Positions 1-15,700 of a stretch of DNA of 64,000 bases are shown here, piece by piece (positions within the stretch are counted from its first letter, which is position 1; every line of letters starts with the position of its first letter). Origin of the DNA: Prosapia bicincta (lineage: Eukaryota; Arthropoda; Insecta; Hemiptera; Cercopidae); NCBI GenBank assembly GCA_036971475.1, contig JBAIZL010000005.1, forward strand, positions 248,731,823-248,795,822. The letters are read 5' to 3'. The notes beneath the pieces are model-generated. The model ran no database searches. It saw nothing but the letters and a program-made list of their open reading frames with translations, and was not told where the DNA came from. A program made the position numbers and the translations under genes.

Positions 1-662
1 CTTTGGTAACTAAGGGTTTATGGGTTTGCCTCTCATCATTCTACCTGTATGTCAGCTCATTGTACTAGTTCCCAATTTAGACGTTTCTATGAATAAGAAT
101 ACTTTTTAACCTTTAAAGTACTGCATACAGCAACCCTTAAGCCTATAGATTTGCAAACCTATTACTTATGCAAGACTGCTTTAAAGTAGGTTTAAACATT
201 ATTTCTTTATCATTTATGAACTTACTCTTACTATTATATAGAGACAGCATAGTATCGATCCACCAACCCGTAAATCTTTCTGTGCTTTTTGCTTATCTAT
301 GTGCAGCTACCATCTACAAGTTTCATATCCATTGTTAATTACTTTGACTACAAAACGTAATTTACTACTATTTAAAAACAATTCTTGATAGTTTCAATTT
401 TAAATGTGTTACCTTTCAAAGGGAATCTAAATTTCATTAAATTTTAAGATCTGAAGTTTTATAATATTTGTCAGTTGTATATAATTGTCAGCTGTCCATA
501 TTTTATAGCTTAGGACAGTATGTAATTCTGAAACTAAATAATAAACTATAATTTTTTATAATCTTGACAAAGTGGTTTTATTTCTAGTTTCACATTGTTA
601 GAAATTTTGACTAATTTTATTTTAACTTTAGCATAAATTTAGTGGTTTGTTTTTTGCAACAG

Positions 663-789
663 GCATTGCTTGGGACTCAGGAGAGGATTCAACAGTTAGT
701 ACCTGGATTTCGTTTCAACTTAGGTTTTTCTGGCAAGTATTTTCATCATGGAACACCAGAAGAAAATCAGGGAGATGATATGATTTTAG
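663..789 (+). CDS. NDST: NDST exon a (first exon in window)
   Basis: The acceptor TTTTTTGCAACAG precedes a phase-0 start at GCA, and the donor GTAATG follows the first base of a split GAA codon. It encodes residues 1-42, ending GDDMIL, which matches the deacetylase region of NDST1. The 662 bases before it belong to an intron whose upstream exon is outside the window; I see nothing recognisable in them. Confidence 0.93.
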
Positions 790-3700
790 GTAATGTTGGA
801 AAGGTGTTGGTAGCTATAATATATAAGTAACAGTGGATATTGGAACAATGATACTTAACACTGTAGCAGTCATATCTGACCTCATGTAGCAATTTACGTA
901 TGCCACATTTGACACAACTCCCTTCTTAGAGCTGTTAGAAGCTTAACACAAAAAATTGTTAGTTGCTTGTTATTCAAAAATGATAAACATGAACGTTCTA
1001 TGTATTTGTTTAACATTTATTTGCTGTGTTTATTTAAAGTCTTACTGCTTCAAACCTGCAAACTCTTAAAAGGTGTAGAAAGTCACTTTTTGGAAACAGT
1101 TTTAAAATGTTTACTTTTACGAAATCATCACTTTATTATTAATAATTAAAACAGTAAATACCAATAGATCATTTAATAGTAAATTTTTCTTGAGATTAAA
1201 GTTATGAATAGTTGAAAATATGTTAATATTGTCAAAATCAGTCACTTTATTGGCAGTGCGTTCTAACAAATGTCTCAAGATATTACTTCGCATCTTCAAA
1301 ATATTCTTTTGCATCTTTAGTATATACAATTAAAAAAAGTTGTGTTCAAATTAGTATTTTTTTTAAAAATTGGATACTTAGCTAATGTTAATATTACTGC
1401 TATTTAAAATATCTGTTGCAAACATGTACAGTAGAGTCTTGAAAATCATGGTTCTTTTAAATTCGAGCATATATCTGTTCGAGCCTATTTTATTGAAATA
1501 AAATGATGAATCGGGCTTCCAAAATTGTTTATAGCCTAATGGTATGCAAAGGAAAAGAGTCAGGCTTCCAAGATATTTTCATATCAGTACAGTATGCAAA
1601 GAAATGAGTCGGGCTTCAAAGAAATGCTCAACACTGTATGCAAAGGAAGTGAGTCAGGCTTTCAATATATGTCAATATAAAGTTCTATAAACTGATTGTA
1701 CATTTTTATTATAGTACTGTATTCATTAAAACTTTGTTCATTAAAACGCCTATTTTACCTAATGCACAGGAACGTATTTCTGTGTAATCCAAGTTTTCGG
1801 TAATCCGAAGGGGTCTCTTGTTCCATCTACCTCGAATTATCGAGACTTACATACAGTACTTGAATAAATTTAATAATTTATTGAGAAATGTAAAATTGCA
1901 TTTAAAATGACTTGATGTAGAGGAAAACCATTTTTCAAAAATGATTTTTAGCGCTACTTCTGCTCAGTTAACAAATACATCATATAGATACTTGTTCATG
2001 AGTTTTCTTTAAACTACTATTTGTTATAGCAGTGATGTAGTTTTGTGTAAAATACTCGAATAATTATAAGCTTAAAAAGATATGTGAGTTGTATATTATT
2101 ACTAAAGACTACTAAAAAAATATGGACATTATTTAAAATTATACTATTTCCTTAGCTTACCTTCACTACTTTTTATTTTATCCATAAACTAGTTTAAGAA
2201 TAATATTTAAGTGTTTAAAATACTGTGGGCCGTTTTTACTAACATTTCTTCATTAAATTTTTTTTCTGAAAGTTAAACTTTTATAAATTAACTACCCCAA
2301 GAAAAATTACCCAGGATATTTTTGTCACTAATAGGAAATAGTAGTTTGGAATATTACTCACAAAAAAGTCATGTAGCATTTACCAGGATGTCTCAGAAAG
2401 ACTTGAAAGTGAGACACAATATAAGAACAAATCTGCAATATAGAAGAAGAAATTAGTTGAATTAGCGCTATATATATCTGGATAAAATGATAGATTACAA
2501 TATTTCTCCTATGCTCTTTGTAGCAGTAAATTTTTGTTAAATATATAAATGTGTTGATCATACTTTTATAGATGCCTAAAGTCTTTACTTTTTATGGGGA
2601 CGTATACACAACAATATTGTAACAATAATAGTAATACACATAGAGCTCACATCTAAACTTACTTTTGTTGTAGAAAATGCTCATAAGTTTACATGGTTCA
2701 GTCACATGTGGAATCATCAGCAGCCTCATCTGTACGAAAACCAGACCCAGCTAGAGATGGAGATGACCTTGAACAGAAATTTTGCAAAGGTATTTTTTAT
2801 TTATGTAGGAAAACAGATAAGTTTTTTGTAACCAAATTACCAAGATTATGTTTTCAAATTTAGTCCTATGTGGGACTTTTTATTTTGGTTATATGGCTTA
2901 TGAGCTTTTAACTCCTCCAGCTTAAACACTACTTTTATGAAACACTTTTAATTATGCATGGTATATGAGCTTGGAACTCCTCCACCTTAGAGATTACTTG
3001 TATAAAACACTTTGTTACCTACTTATTCCACCTCATAACTTTGTCAGGATCATGGAATTCCTGTGGACTCTGGATACTCTGTAGCCCCTCACCACTCAGG
3101 AGTATATCCTGTTCATGAAGTGTTATATTCGGCATGGAAACACGTTTGGAATATCAAAGTGACATCAACTGAAGAATATCCACATCTCCGTCCAGCTCGT
3201 TTAAGAAGAGGCTTTATTCATCGAGGTATTATGGTAAGTATATAATACTTGTACATACCTAGGCTGTCCAAAAATTAAAGACTGTTTTCATTTTAAGAAG
3301 CAGGAAAGTTTTATTTTAACAAAAAAGTTGTAAGTACATATAAAAACTATTTTTCAATATAGTCCCCGTCAACATCTATGCACATGCTTAGCCGGGGGAT
3401 GAGCTTCTTAATGCCTTGGTCATAGGCATCGAAGTCTCCCGCCTGTGACCGCAACCATTTCTCCACCTCTTCCTGGACTTCTTCATCAGTCTCGAAGCGT
3501 TTTCCAGACAAATGCTGCTTCAGGTAAAGGAAAAGATGGAAATCGCTCGGTGCCAGATCAGGGCTGTTAAGCAGGATGGCTAAGAACGTCCCGAGCATTG
3601 TGTGCAACAAACAGACTCCCTTGCTCAATCTCCCTCGGCACTTGTTTTGGATCGCTCTTCGAAGCTTTTTTAGGGTTTCGCAATACCGAGCAGCGTTAAT

Positions 3701-6700
3701 TGCGGTGCCATTAGGTAAAAATTCGACAAGAAGAACTCCTTGACGGTCCCAATAGATGGTTGCCATGATTTTTTTTGCAGAGATTGTTTGGCAAAATTTT
3801 TTGACGCGAGGTGATGGGGAGTGACGCCATGTCATGGATTGTTGTTTGGACTCAGGTGTGTGGTGGTACGTCCACGTTTTATCGCCAGTCATAATTGAGT
3901 CCAAAAACTCTTACCCCTCCCTGTTGAAACGATCCAAAGACTTTTGAGCACTTTCTACGCGATTTTCTTTGTGAACTTCGGTCAACATTTTTGGCACCCA
4001 ACGAGCACACACTTTTCGGTAACCTAATTTTTCCGTCAAAATTGTTTGAATTGTTGATTTACTGAGTTCATGTATCATTTCGGCAAGATATTGAATCGGC
4101 AGACAACAATTTTCTCGAAATTTTTCCTCAATTTTCAACAACAATGCTTCGTCGACAAATGATTTCCTCCCACTCCCTTCTTCGTCATGACGTTGGTTCT
4201 GCCACTTAAAAACTCTGTACACCACTTCCTGACATTGCGTTCATTCATTACATTACTGTAAATGGCCTTCACACGTCGATAAATATCGACAGGGCGCAAT
4301 TTTTCTGCATGAAGGAATCGGATGACGGAACGAACTTCACATCTGGCGGGATTCGGTACTGGGACATCCATCGCTAACGACTGCCAAGGACACACTGAAT
4401 ATTTCACCGGTACGGCGGTAAAATTCAAACGGTTTTTAATTTTTGGACAACCCTCGTATTAATACAATTTGTGTGTAATTTGTTTATGAATGTTTTACTC
4501 TTTGCCATATTTTTTTACCTTAAAACTTAGGATCAAGTAGTTATCCTTAGCCACATCTAGTGTAGCAGTATCTAATTATTACAATATGTAACCAAAATGT
4601 TCTTAAGTTGTTCTAATCTATTGTTCTACCATTTTCTCTAAGTACTGAACTACAAAGAAATTCCAATCATTTTGGCCAAAAATTTACTTTAATTTCTATA
4701 AGTTTAGTATTTCATGTCGTATAATGAAACTTAGAGATGTTGCCACAAACATCCTAAGATACAACTAAATTCATTTCTTGTCATACAAACATTCTTAAAT
4801 TGTTAATTTTTATTTTAACAGTGCATTAACATTAGAGGGCCACGCTGCATTATCATTCACTAATTGTATTGCAAATAGTTCTAAGTAAAACTGGAAAGAT
4901 GGTCTGATCAAAGTATTTTACGACCAATGAGTTAACTTATTTAAGAATCTAATATTTTTCCAAAATTGAAAAATATGGTTTAGCTCAAGTATGGTTTGAA
5001 AAATATTAATTCAACTCAATCATTCTTCTATTGTTTTTATTATACTTCTACATTTATGCTTTCTTTAGAACAGAGACTTATATTGTCAAAAGTATCAAGT
5101 TGCAAAATATCCCTTCAAAAATTATGAGAGATTGAAATCAACTTAATCCACCTAACATTCTAACACTTGTGATTATTTTTAAACTAGCTTCCCATTAACA
5201 ACGTTTGATCTTTCAGTGGACAGACAAATTAGGGAGGCAGAACTGATTTTGAGAAGAAGATTTCAAATTGAACATCTAAACAAAGAGCATATTTAGAATC
5301 AACCTAGTCTACTATCTCGTATGCAAAGTGTGTTCGAAGCTAAAGGGCTCAATTAGGTACTCATTTTTAAGGAATAATCATACAAGGATTGGTTTATTGT
5401 GGAGGGCAAGTGTTTGCACTGGAATATTTATCATTTCTTCTCTTGGAAATATTGCCAGGCATGTGTATGAAATAAACTTGTGAACAACAAGAAGAAAGTA
5501 TGAAATGTTTATCTGGAAACTTCAACTTTATATATAGCCCACCAGAAGTACATGACTTTATTAGCAAAGTAATAATAGCAATGGGAAGTAACAATATAAA
5601 CTACAACTATGCTTAATCACTTTGTTTTTACTACATTTCATGTCTGTGATTTAATTCTATTTAATAGTGGTTTTCAAGAACAATAATTAATTATAATTTT
5701 ACATATAATAGGAAAGAGATCTGGTGTTCCTTCAGTAATGGAAAAGGAGGGAATTGATGCCTTGTTAGAAATGGTCAAATAACTGAAATAGTCCTGTTTC
5801 CTATTGAGGGTCAAAGAGTTATTGCCCACTAAAGTAAAAAAATGTACCTTTTAGTCAGTAGATATAAAAATAAAGAAACAATGGATCATACAAATATGAG
5901 ACATATGAAGAATACTGTCTTTACTTCGAGGTCTACTTACTATTCCTTCATTCGCTTAAGTTGTAAATAAAATGTGGTTGTGTTATTTGTATTTAAATTG
6001 ACTATGGGTTTATAGATAAGAAAAGCACAAAGATTTTGATTTAACTCAAGATCTATCAAATATATGAAACTACAGGAGAGTCCCGATATTTCGAGATTCT
6101 GTTAAATTCGACCCTATTCCTATTTGATGCTATTTTATCCATTTGAAAGAAAATGATGAGTCGGGCTTCCAAGAAATGTTCATTTCAAAACGGTATGCAA
6201 AGGAAATGATTTTGGCTTCCAAAAAATGTTCATTTCTATAAGGTATGCAAAGGAAATGAGTCTGGCTTGCAAGAAATGTTTATATCAATAAGGTATGCAA
6301 GAGAAATGAGTCTAGCTTTCAAGAAATGTTTATAGCCATACGGTATACAAAGGAAAGTACTCCAGCTTTCAAGAAATGTTTATAGCCATATGGTATGCCA
6401 AGGAATGACTCAGGCTTCCATGAAATGTTTGTATAAAGTTATATAAACTTATTTAGTGAATTTTTAATTACCTACAGTGTTAGGGCATATTAAAACTCCT
6501 GTTTTTTCAAATGCACTGGAAAGTGCTTCTGTGTAATTTGAGTTTTTGGTAATTCTAGGGTGGTTTCGCTCCCTTAACTCAAACTATCTAAACTCTACTG
6601 AACTATCACTATCAAGCTTTTGTAAATTACAACTACTATCACTAATTAAGTATTCTGATGTTGTTATAAAGATTGTGTAGGAGTCAGTATCATCAATGTT

Positions 6701-9700
6701 TTACCTGTATTTCATTTATGTATTTAAAATAGAATTTAAAACGTTCATCAGGCTTTATGACTTTTCTTCTCTCCTTTTTTCTGGCTTTTTTTATTCTTTT
6801 TATTACTACATGATCATTTTACACAAAATACCAGAGATTTTGATTTGTTTAAATTTCTGTATGTTATAATAATTTTGAAATATTTGTTCTAATTGCTTTT
6901 AAAGATTAATCCCGTATAAGCCTTCTTTTGCTCCTCACAAAATATTTTATGATGTTATGCTATATGCTCTTTTGTTTAGGTATTACCGAGACAAACATGT
7001 GGACTGTTCACACACACAATACTTATAGAAAGATATCCAGGAGGTAGAGAAAAACTGGATGAATCCATCCAAGGAGGAGAACTGTTTCAAACTATAGTGT
7101 ACAACCCTGTAAGTGTAGCCTAAAAGTATTTTTCATTAGTTAATTAAATGGACTTTAAAGTAAATTAGTTGTTACTACCGACAGGGCTTGATAAATAGTA
7201 GCATTTTAAATTTTTGTAATGAACAGATCGTAAAATATCAATCTGTTTTAAAAAGTTTTAAATATCTAAATGTTGAGGAATGAGGTGAGAAAGTGTAAGT
7301 ATTTTGGGATAATTCTACCTTAGACAGTTACAGATACTACTGAAAAAATTGTGCATTAAAAATTGTACTAATTATGAATAAATAACAAACAATATTGTCT
7401 GACGCACATATTTTCTTTTTTTCAGATAAACATCTTTATGAGTCACATGTCTAACTACGGTAATGATAGATTAGCTCTATATACCTTTGAATCTGTTATC
7501 AAGTTCTTGCATTGCTGGACCAATCTGAAGTTATCAAGTGCCCCACCTTTACAGTTAGCTGAGAAATATTTTCAGCTGTATCCTGAAGAAGCTGATCCTG
7601 TTTGGGGAGTAAGTTTCTTGGTTATTTTTACAAATTTTTAAACATTTGTTTAGGTTGGTGTTTTAATTTTCACCATTCTGAAGGTTATATTAGATCTGTT
7701 TTTATACTTCCAATCTGTTTTGAAATTTACATAATTTTCTATTAAGTTTTTGTAGTTTTGAGTATTTTATCCTAACAACTTTCACTAGAAAACATTTTTA
7801 GTTACTAGTTTAAATTTTAGCATTGGCTAATTTTCTTAATAATTTTAAAATCAAAATTTAATCTCAATATTTAAAAAAAATATAAATTGTAAAAAATAAT
7901 CTAGAATAATTAACAACATAAAATTACAAATATAATTGTATGGAATGAATTACAAATTCCAAAGAATTGAAATACTTGATACACATTTTTTAAACTCTAC
8001 AATTGCTATAGCCTCATATGCTCATCCTCGTAATACAGAAATGAATCAACTTTTCTCATGTCATAATTGGCTTAGCATAATGTTGATCACATCAGTTTAC
8101 CTATCATTCTCTTAGTTAATGATAGAGATTTGTCTACTTTTATCTATGAATTTAATTTCTTTACTTCTGGAGCTCATAATTTTAGGATTTTGGAAAAGTA
8201 AGTAAGATATGTACTAGTATATATTTGTGTTTAATAAGATATTTGTTGCTTGTTGTAATCATCTTAAATTCACTGATTAATCTATAAGTAATTATTGGAT
8301 AACTAATTGAATACTTTTTACAAAACACTTATAATACATGAACATTCACAATAACTTGAATATTTCACTTATTAAACAATAGTAGAAAATTAACAACTAC
8401 AGAAAAATATGAAATATGCAAACATCACACAACTGATAAAGAAAATATCTTAAATTACTTCAGATGCTTTGAATCCAACACCATTATCCACTATATAGTT
8501 ATCAACCAACTTAATTCAACCCCTCTACACTCATAAATAATACGCCCCTAACCTTTTCCCTTGTGCAACCGCTGCCAGTAGATTGTCAGCTTCGTAAATG
8601 AAACGATTGTTTCGAAACACGTCAGCAAGTAAGTTCTAAAGTATTCACTACGTAAGAATTACTTATAGTAAGATATTTGTGTTAAATTATCCAAAAGATA
8701 AACGAAAATTATTAATATAAAGTTTATAATGATCTATAATTATATATTCAAAACATTTGTACCATATTTGAAAGAAATGGGACAACTTTACAAGTTCTAT
8801 TTGACATTCATAAAAAAATGCTTATGAAAATAAAATAGTAACAAAAAATAAAAAGTACTTTGCTAGTAATGGTAAACCATTGTGTAACAGGTTGTAGCAG
8901 GCTGTGTATGGATGGTAGGACTCTTTAGAATGAAAACAAATCAAGCGATAAATGTTTGGTCAAGAAATTTGATGACAATGTGGAATAGTGAAGGAAGTAG
9001 ATATTTTGAGCAGAAGTTTAAGAAACCATTGTTATTAATAAGAATATTGCAGAGCTATTTGTGTGCAATTCAGTCCTTTATATGGCAATAAAAATCAGGA
9101 ATCTAATACGTCAGATTACTCATGTTAAAATTAATTATGCAGTACTTGTTTGAGGAGCCACAGTTGTCAGTAATGGACTTGAGAATAAGAATCCATTTAT
9201 GTGTCTCTCAAGGGATTGGTATCGACTAAGAACATGGATCTTTTTTAGTGCAAACCACTCTCTTGTGCTAGTTGAGAAAAAAAATATGTGCTACACTTGT
9301 GTAACATACTAATTGAAACAAATAAAATATTTAAATTACTAACAAATTTTAATAACTAGAAAAAATCAAAATAATTTTCTCTTTTGCAGTTTTGTTAACT
9401 AATCTTTGTACTTCAGTTCCAAATGTTGAGAATTTTAAATATTTGTAGAATACAACTAATATTAAACCTCTTTCAGAATCCATGTCACGATGCACGGCAT
9501 ATTAAAATATGGTCTCACAACAAGACTTGCGATCAACTTCCTCGCTTCCTTGTGATTGGCCCACAGAAAACTGGCACCACTGCTCTCTACACATTTCTTT
9601 CCCTACATCCTAATATTTCTTCAAATATTCCAAGTCCAGAGACTTTTGAGGAAATACAGTTTTTCAACGGAAGAAATTATTACAAAGGTCTTTCATGGTA

Positions 9701-12700
9701 AGATCAAAATTTTAATTTTTTGTGTAAGGTGTATATGTGTAGAGTAAAAAAATAAATTCTCCTTTTTAAATAAGCAAACTAAATGATTAAGAGATGCAGC
9801 AGTTAATAGTATGTTAGAATGCCAAAGGTACTTTCTTAAAGAAGTTACATTAGCTCACACAATGTTAATTTTTTTTTATAATGTTAGTTATTGACAAACA
9901 TTTAAAACTGTTGAAAAAACTCTACATTTTCATTTTCATAAGTTCTATAAAGAAATATTGAAACTAAAAGAATTATTTAATAATTTGTTAAAAACTTCAA
10001 ATATATTACAACAATTTTTTCATGTATTTAACCCTTTGATTAGCAACATGTGCATGGCCTGATACATCCCCTAAGAGCAAGATATTTTTGAAACAATTTT
10101 CAATTTAAAAAATATTTCTCTTTATTTTCTCTTATTTTTAAATTGTTGTACCCTTTTTAAAATTTGTTATGCAAATATTTAATATTTGGGAAAGTATAAA
10201 TTTTGTCAACATTAGTAGCAGTTCACATTTTCAGTTTTGAATGGTCAAACACATTAACCTAGTATTTTCACAGACAAAATCATAATATTCATTGCTTTCC
10301 GAAATTATTTTGAGAACCAGATCTCTATCACAAATATTTTGTAAAAGTCTAATTCTTTAGGTTCCAGTGGGAAAACAAATTTGTTAGAAATGCCCGATTT
10401 ATTTGTATCAAGATCATGCAACAATCTGTAAACAAGTGAGACAAACCATAGATTGTGCACACAAAAGAATAGTGACTATGTACTCTGTGTAGCACCTATT
10501 GTCCAGATAATATCAAATATTGAACCTAGAGCGCAGTACAATAGACAGAAAACAGAATCGTAAACGTTCGGCAATGCTAATCAGAGAGAAATGATAGAAC
10601 ATTCACATACAGGAATACTTCCGCTACCTATAGCGTGATTTCATGTGTTAGTACGTGAATGTTAAAGTTTTAGCTAATCCTTTTAAGTAGTCTTCGTAAG
10701 TTTTATTTCTAAAATATGCGGACATTGCCAGATGAGGTTATGAATGCTGAAGGAGTCTATTGTGGACATTGTAATGCATTTTTTAAACTCCTCTCAGTTA
10801 ACTTTTAACTTGTTATCTATAAAAACTATCCTGTAGTATAATGTATCAGTTTTCTTTTAGGAGTTTGAAATTTGTACAAAATTTGTTCAAAATCCTTCTG
10901 AGAGGGGTAAACGTCTAAAACCCCTTTCCCTGTGCTCCTGTTTAGATATAACAAGTTATCAACATTTAGAGAGCAAAACTCTGTGCATTTATTGTCAGGG
11001 AGAAAATCATTTACTATTCATTTTATAATGGTCTTTTCAACAGTTTACTGTGACATTTGCAGCATGCAATTCAAGTGTTCTGCAGTTTATATTTGTCCAT
11101 CTAAGAGCATAATATGAATATGTCAATCTCTGTTTACCATTTTTCTTTATCTGAAAAATCAAGAGGTTCTAGTGAAATATAAGTGTTCTTGTAATTGACA
11201 ATCACAGCTATTGCAAACTTATTGCTTGGTGCATGTTTGTGTAGGGGTTTATTATAACTCTTATAAGCAGTTTCCAGAATGATTGGAAGGATGTTTTGAT
11301 CACTTTATTTTATTTACCAAACAGTTACCTAGAGTTCATTAAAGGTAATTAATAAATGTTATTTTTGTAGTTGTAGTAGAATATAGTCCACTAATTGGTG
11401 TATAGAAAATATTCTATCAACAATTTCAACTTCCTAAAACTGATCTTGAGATATAATGTGGAAAATGAAGATTAATTACTATATACCTTATCTGGAACAA
11501 AACTTTTTCAAAATAATACAAATGGATGCTTTAGCAGTAGTATTTTAATGTGTTGGCTTATTAGATTTACTGATACAGATTATTTGGACAATGGTTTTAA
11601 ACTTTATATATTACATTTCCAATTTTTTTTTTTTATATAATTACAATTTAATGGTAAAAATTACTGGTTTTATAGGTATATGGACTTCTTCCCTGTTGTA
11701 AAGAACACCACAGCACAGTACATGTTTGAAAAGTCAGCTACTTATTTTGATGGAGAACTTGTGCCAAAGAGAGCACATGCTTTACTACCTCATGTTAAAT
11801 TGGTAATTCTGTATAATTTTAAAATACATTAAGTTAATAGTGAAGCTTTTAATTTGGATACCATATGTATTTAAAGTAGTAATGTGTTGATTCCGAAATT
11901 TTACCGATTCCGATACCAAGAAGTCGATTCCAAATTCCACAATTACCAACGCAATAGAAAAGGAAAAATGTAATTTTTTTCTATCACCTCAAACTCTCAT
12001 TATCTTGTACAAATTTTCAGTCATTAATAAAATACATTTTTATCCATCCAATTCAATTACCTTCATATACATTTTTGTTAACCTGTAGTAGATGACAATT
12101 GATGTTAACACATTTTTTCAAATATTTATTCAATAACTGAATTATAAAAATTTAGGGGACTATGCCAGATTCGAACTAAGTATCTTTATGTTCAATAATT
12201 AGTGCTTTTGGCACTCGGTATACTTTCCAATAGCTAAAAGTTTATTTCTCATAGAAGTATATGAATTTTTCTTCTGCTCCCATTTAGTTCTTGGTGAAAC
12301 CTCTACTGCACAGCCTTAAATTGTTGCCATGGTCACAACATTATATCATAAATAATGCTGAAGGATTAAAAATGAATGAAATAAACAAAGAAACTGAAAT
12401 AATGGTATCGAATTTTGTAATGTAGTTGGAAACTACAACACATTACAAGGGACATAAAAAAAAGCATATAAATAGTAACAACCATAAATAATAGTCCAAC
12501 ACCATACATAGAAAAAAATGGAAAATTGAAAGGAAATTGGCTTTCTATTTTGTCACCTAATTTTGTTATTCTGACATATGTACAGTATATACAAAAAAGA
12601 ATTAAATTAAAATTTTTTTGTGTTAACTTAAGGAATAATTGACTTTTAAACAAAATGTGTGTATTACTTGTTTTTTTATGATATTTAAAAAGAAATACAG

Positions 12701-15700
12701 TTTACAGTTTACACAAAGTTAACAAATGCGGTTATACATTAGCCCGACATTATGGTTGTAGGGCAATGGATATTTTAACGCCCAATGTGTAATCGGGAAA
12801 TTATGTTTGAGCGACAAATATTTTACCACCAATATGTAAATGAGACATTATCTTAAAGCGGTGAAGGATATTTCACCCCCAATGTGCAAACGCAGTACAA
12901 TGTTAGAGCAGCAACGAATATTTTACCGTCCTATGTGTAAACACGACATAATGTTAGAGTGGTGACTGATGTTTTACCACCTGATATGTAAACGCGGTGA
13001 CGAATATTTACCGCTGAATGTGTGAATGCCGGCTGTGCTGGAATCGACTCATGCTATTAATTCCCAATTCGGATTCTAGGGTGTGGAATCGACTTTTGGA
13101 ATCAAGAATCGACTTTTGGAATCAAGAATCGACTTTTGGAATCAAGAATCGACTCATCGCTAATAGAAAAGAAATATAAAAGAAAAACATTTTCAATACA
13201 AATTGAATAATATTTCTTTAATATTGATGTACTGGTATTATTATTAAATAAAATTATTTTGCTAGGAAATATGTTACTATCTTCAGTTTGTTTAACTAAT
13301 GTTAAACTTGTTTATACCTGATGCATTTCCCTTTGATTTTCTAAAATCTAAGCTGTATTCACTTCAGTTTATATATAAACTTTAAATAGAAACCTTTTGG
13401 AAAAACTTTAAATAGAAAACAGTGCTAGGATTTTATTGTCATTCTCTGTGTTGGGAACATTGCGTTGACTTGACTAATGTTCAATCAAAATACTCTGTAT
13501 ATTGTGTTCTTGTGGCTCTAAAATTCCAATCTAAAATAACTAGACAGAAAGACATTTCTTATCAATAATCTAAGCAAATAATAATTGAGATTGATAAAAT
13601 ATGTTTCACAGATAACATAAATATATGAGCAACCAAAAAATTTTGTTTTATTTATGTGATACTGCTATTTATACATGGAAAACTAAATTAAACAAAATTG
13701 TAAAAAGTTTTTTAAAAAATGATAAAACTTTCTTTTTAAAGAATTTATTGAAAAAAACATATTTAGTGGTGGAACTAGAGGTACAACTCTAGGTTCACTG
13801 AGTCAAAACAAGGATCTTTTCATGAAGAGCTGCTAGCCAAATATATTAGAAATGCTCCACAACTTATGAAGCGTTGATATTTTAATCCAGTTTGAACATA
13901 GTTATCTTTTAAAAATTGTTGGTATTTAAAACATGTCGTCAAAAAATATGTTTTAATAAATTAGGAAAATGATATGAATAGTATATGACAAAATATTCTT
14001 TCTGGAAAGGGATTATACATTCTCCTCCTTTCAGGGCCCTCTTTCCATCCTCACTAAAACTTGACTTCAATTTTTTTCTTTATAGTTAATTTTTTTTACT
14101 TAATGTAGTCAAAGTCACACAATGTTTGCCTCAGGTTTGATGAATTTTATATTTGTTTGTGTTAGTTACCTTGTTACTGCAGTTGACAACACCATGTAGT
14201 TTCACCACTAGGTCTAAGATGAAGCAATGGGTAGTTTTACTTGTGTCAATCTCATCTAGTGAACCCTCGTTTATCCTTCAATTCAATATTTTACCAGTTT
14301 ACCTTAAAAAATGGTTGTATAAAAAATATTAAAGATTATATATATTGATCACTCAATATTTTTTTCAAAAAATTCTTTATAGAACATTTTAAAATTTCAA
14401 AATATTTTCAGAGTTCTGCATATTTTTATGAAAGCTTATTAATCCTTTACATATTGATTTTTAAACATTATGTTGTTTTACTTCAGTTGTATTTGAATTT
14501 ATTCAAATAAATTGAATACAATTCAGTTAATTTAAATCGAATGTGATACATTTTTCTGTTTCAGGTAACTATTCTTATTTCGCCTGCTAAAAGAGCCTAC
14601 AGTTGGTATCAGCATGCCAGAGTCCATGGAGATGCTATAGCATTAAATTATACCTTCTATGAAGTAATTTCTGCTTCAGATACATCACCCAAAGTTCTCA
14701 GGGATCTGAGAAACAGGTCAGTAGATTTTAATATAATTTTGAAATTGTTTTCTCAGAAAAACACGTAAGTTTTCTAGTTTGTGTATCTCTTTAAAATTTA
14801 TGTTTTAAACTTTTTTGAACAATTTATTTGGTATTTGGTCATTGTTAGAATGTTGTATAAGATGTTTGACTAAATAGTGGCTAAATACTTTATTGGGCTT
14901 ATTAGTTACCTTAGATATACTAAAAAATGTGTTTCACACACTACTGTGTACTTCAGCGATTATTTCGGGTGGGATTCTTACATATTAATTAATTTGGAAG
15001 GTATTGGTATTAGTATGTTTTGTGATAATACAGTAGAGTTAATGTGTTTCACACACTACTGCGTACTTCAGTGTTTATTTCGGGTGGGATTCTTACATAT
15101 TTAATAATTTGGAAGGTATTGGTATTAGTATGTTTTGTGATAATACAGTAGAGTTAATGTGTTTCACACACTACTGCGTACTTCAGTGATTATTTCGGGT
15201 GGGATTCTTACATATTTAATAATTTGGAAGGTATTGGTATTAGTATGTTTTGTGATAATACAGTAGAGTTAATGTGTTTCACACACTACTGCGTACTTCA
15301 GTGATTATTTCGGGTGGAATTCTTACATATTTAATAATTTGGAAGGTATTGGTATTAGTATGTTTTGTGATAATACAGTAGAGTTAATGTGTTTCACACA
15401 CTACTGCGTACTTCAGTGATTATTTCGGGTGGGATTCTTACATATTTAATAATTTGGAAGGTATTGGTATTAGTATGTTTTGTGATAATACAGTAGAGTT
15501 AATGTGTTTCACACACTACTGCGTACTTCAGTGATTATTTCGGGTGGAATTCTTACATATTTAATAATTTGGAAGGTATTGGTATTAGTATGTTTTGTGA
15601 TAATACAGTAGAGTTAATGTGTTTCACACACTACTGCGTACTTCAGTGATTATTTCGAGTGGGATTCTTACATATTTAATAATTTGGAAGGTATTGGTAT

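Larger units (their letters stand above)
11879..13163. mobile_element. hAT-like MITE with GATTCC-rich ends, interrupted by a family D copy
   Basis: Both ends are built from GATTCC/GTCGATTC words in inverse orientation: TTGATTCCGAAATTTTACCG at the left and, read in reverse, GATGAGTCGATTCTTGATTCC at the right. The inner right side holds three 22 bp repeats of GAATCAAGAATCGACTTTTG. Between the ends lie a family D repeat (about 11982-12690) and a degenerate array. The end style matches the hAT-type MITE at 32804. A target duplication is not clear, so the limits are approximate. Confidence 0.5.

Noticed and set aside
642..662. Start-like codon before the first NDST exon
   Set aside because: The bases are the intron end TTTTTTGCAACAG. 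Homology continues upstream of the window, so this is not a translation start.
8580..8640. Short-retroelement-like tail with TTTCGAAACACGTC
   Set aside because: There is no second copy in the window and no head or target duplication. It is too short to call.
12366..12653. Minus-strand frame MFKSQLFLK..., also seen in family D copies at 35.4 and 63.5 kb
   Set aside because: Recurrence is due to the dispersed repeat. Lengths and frames differ between copies and no motif is conserved beyond nucleotide similarity.
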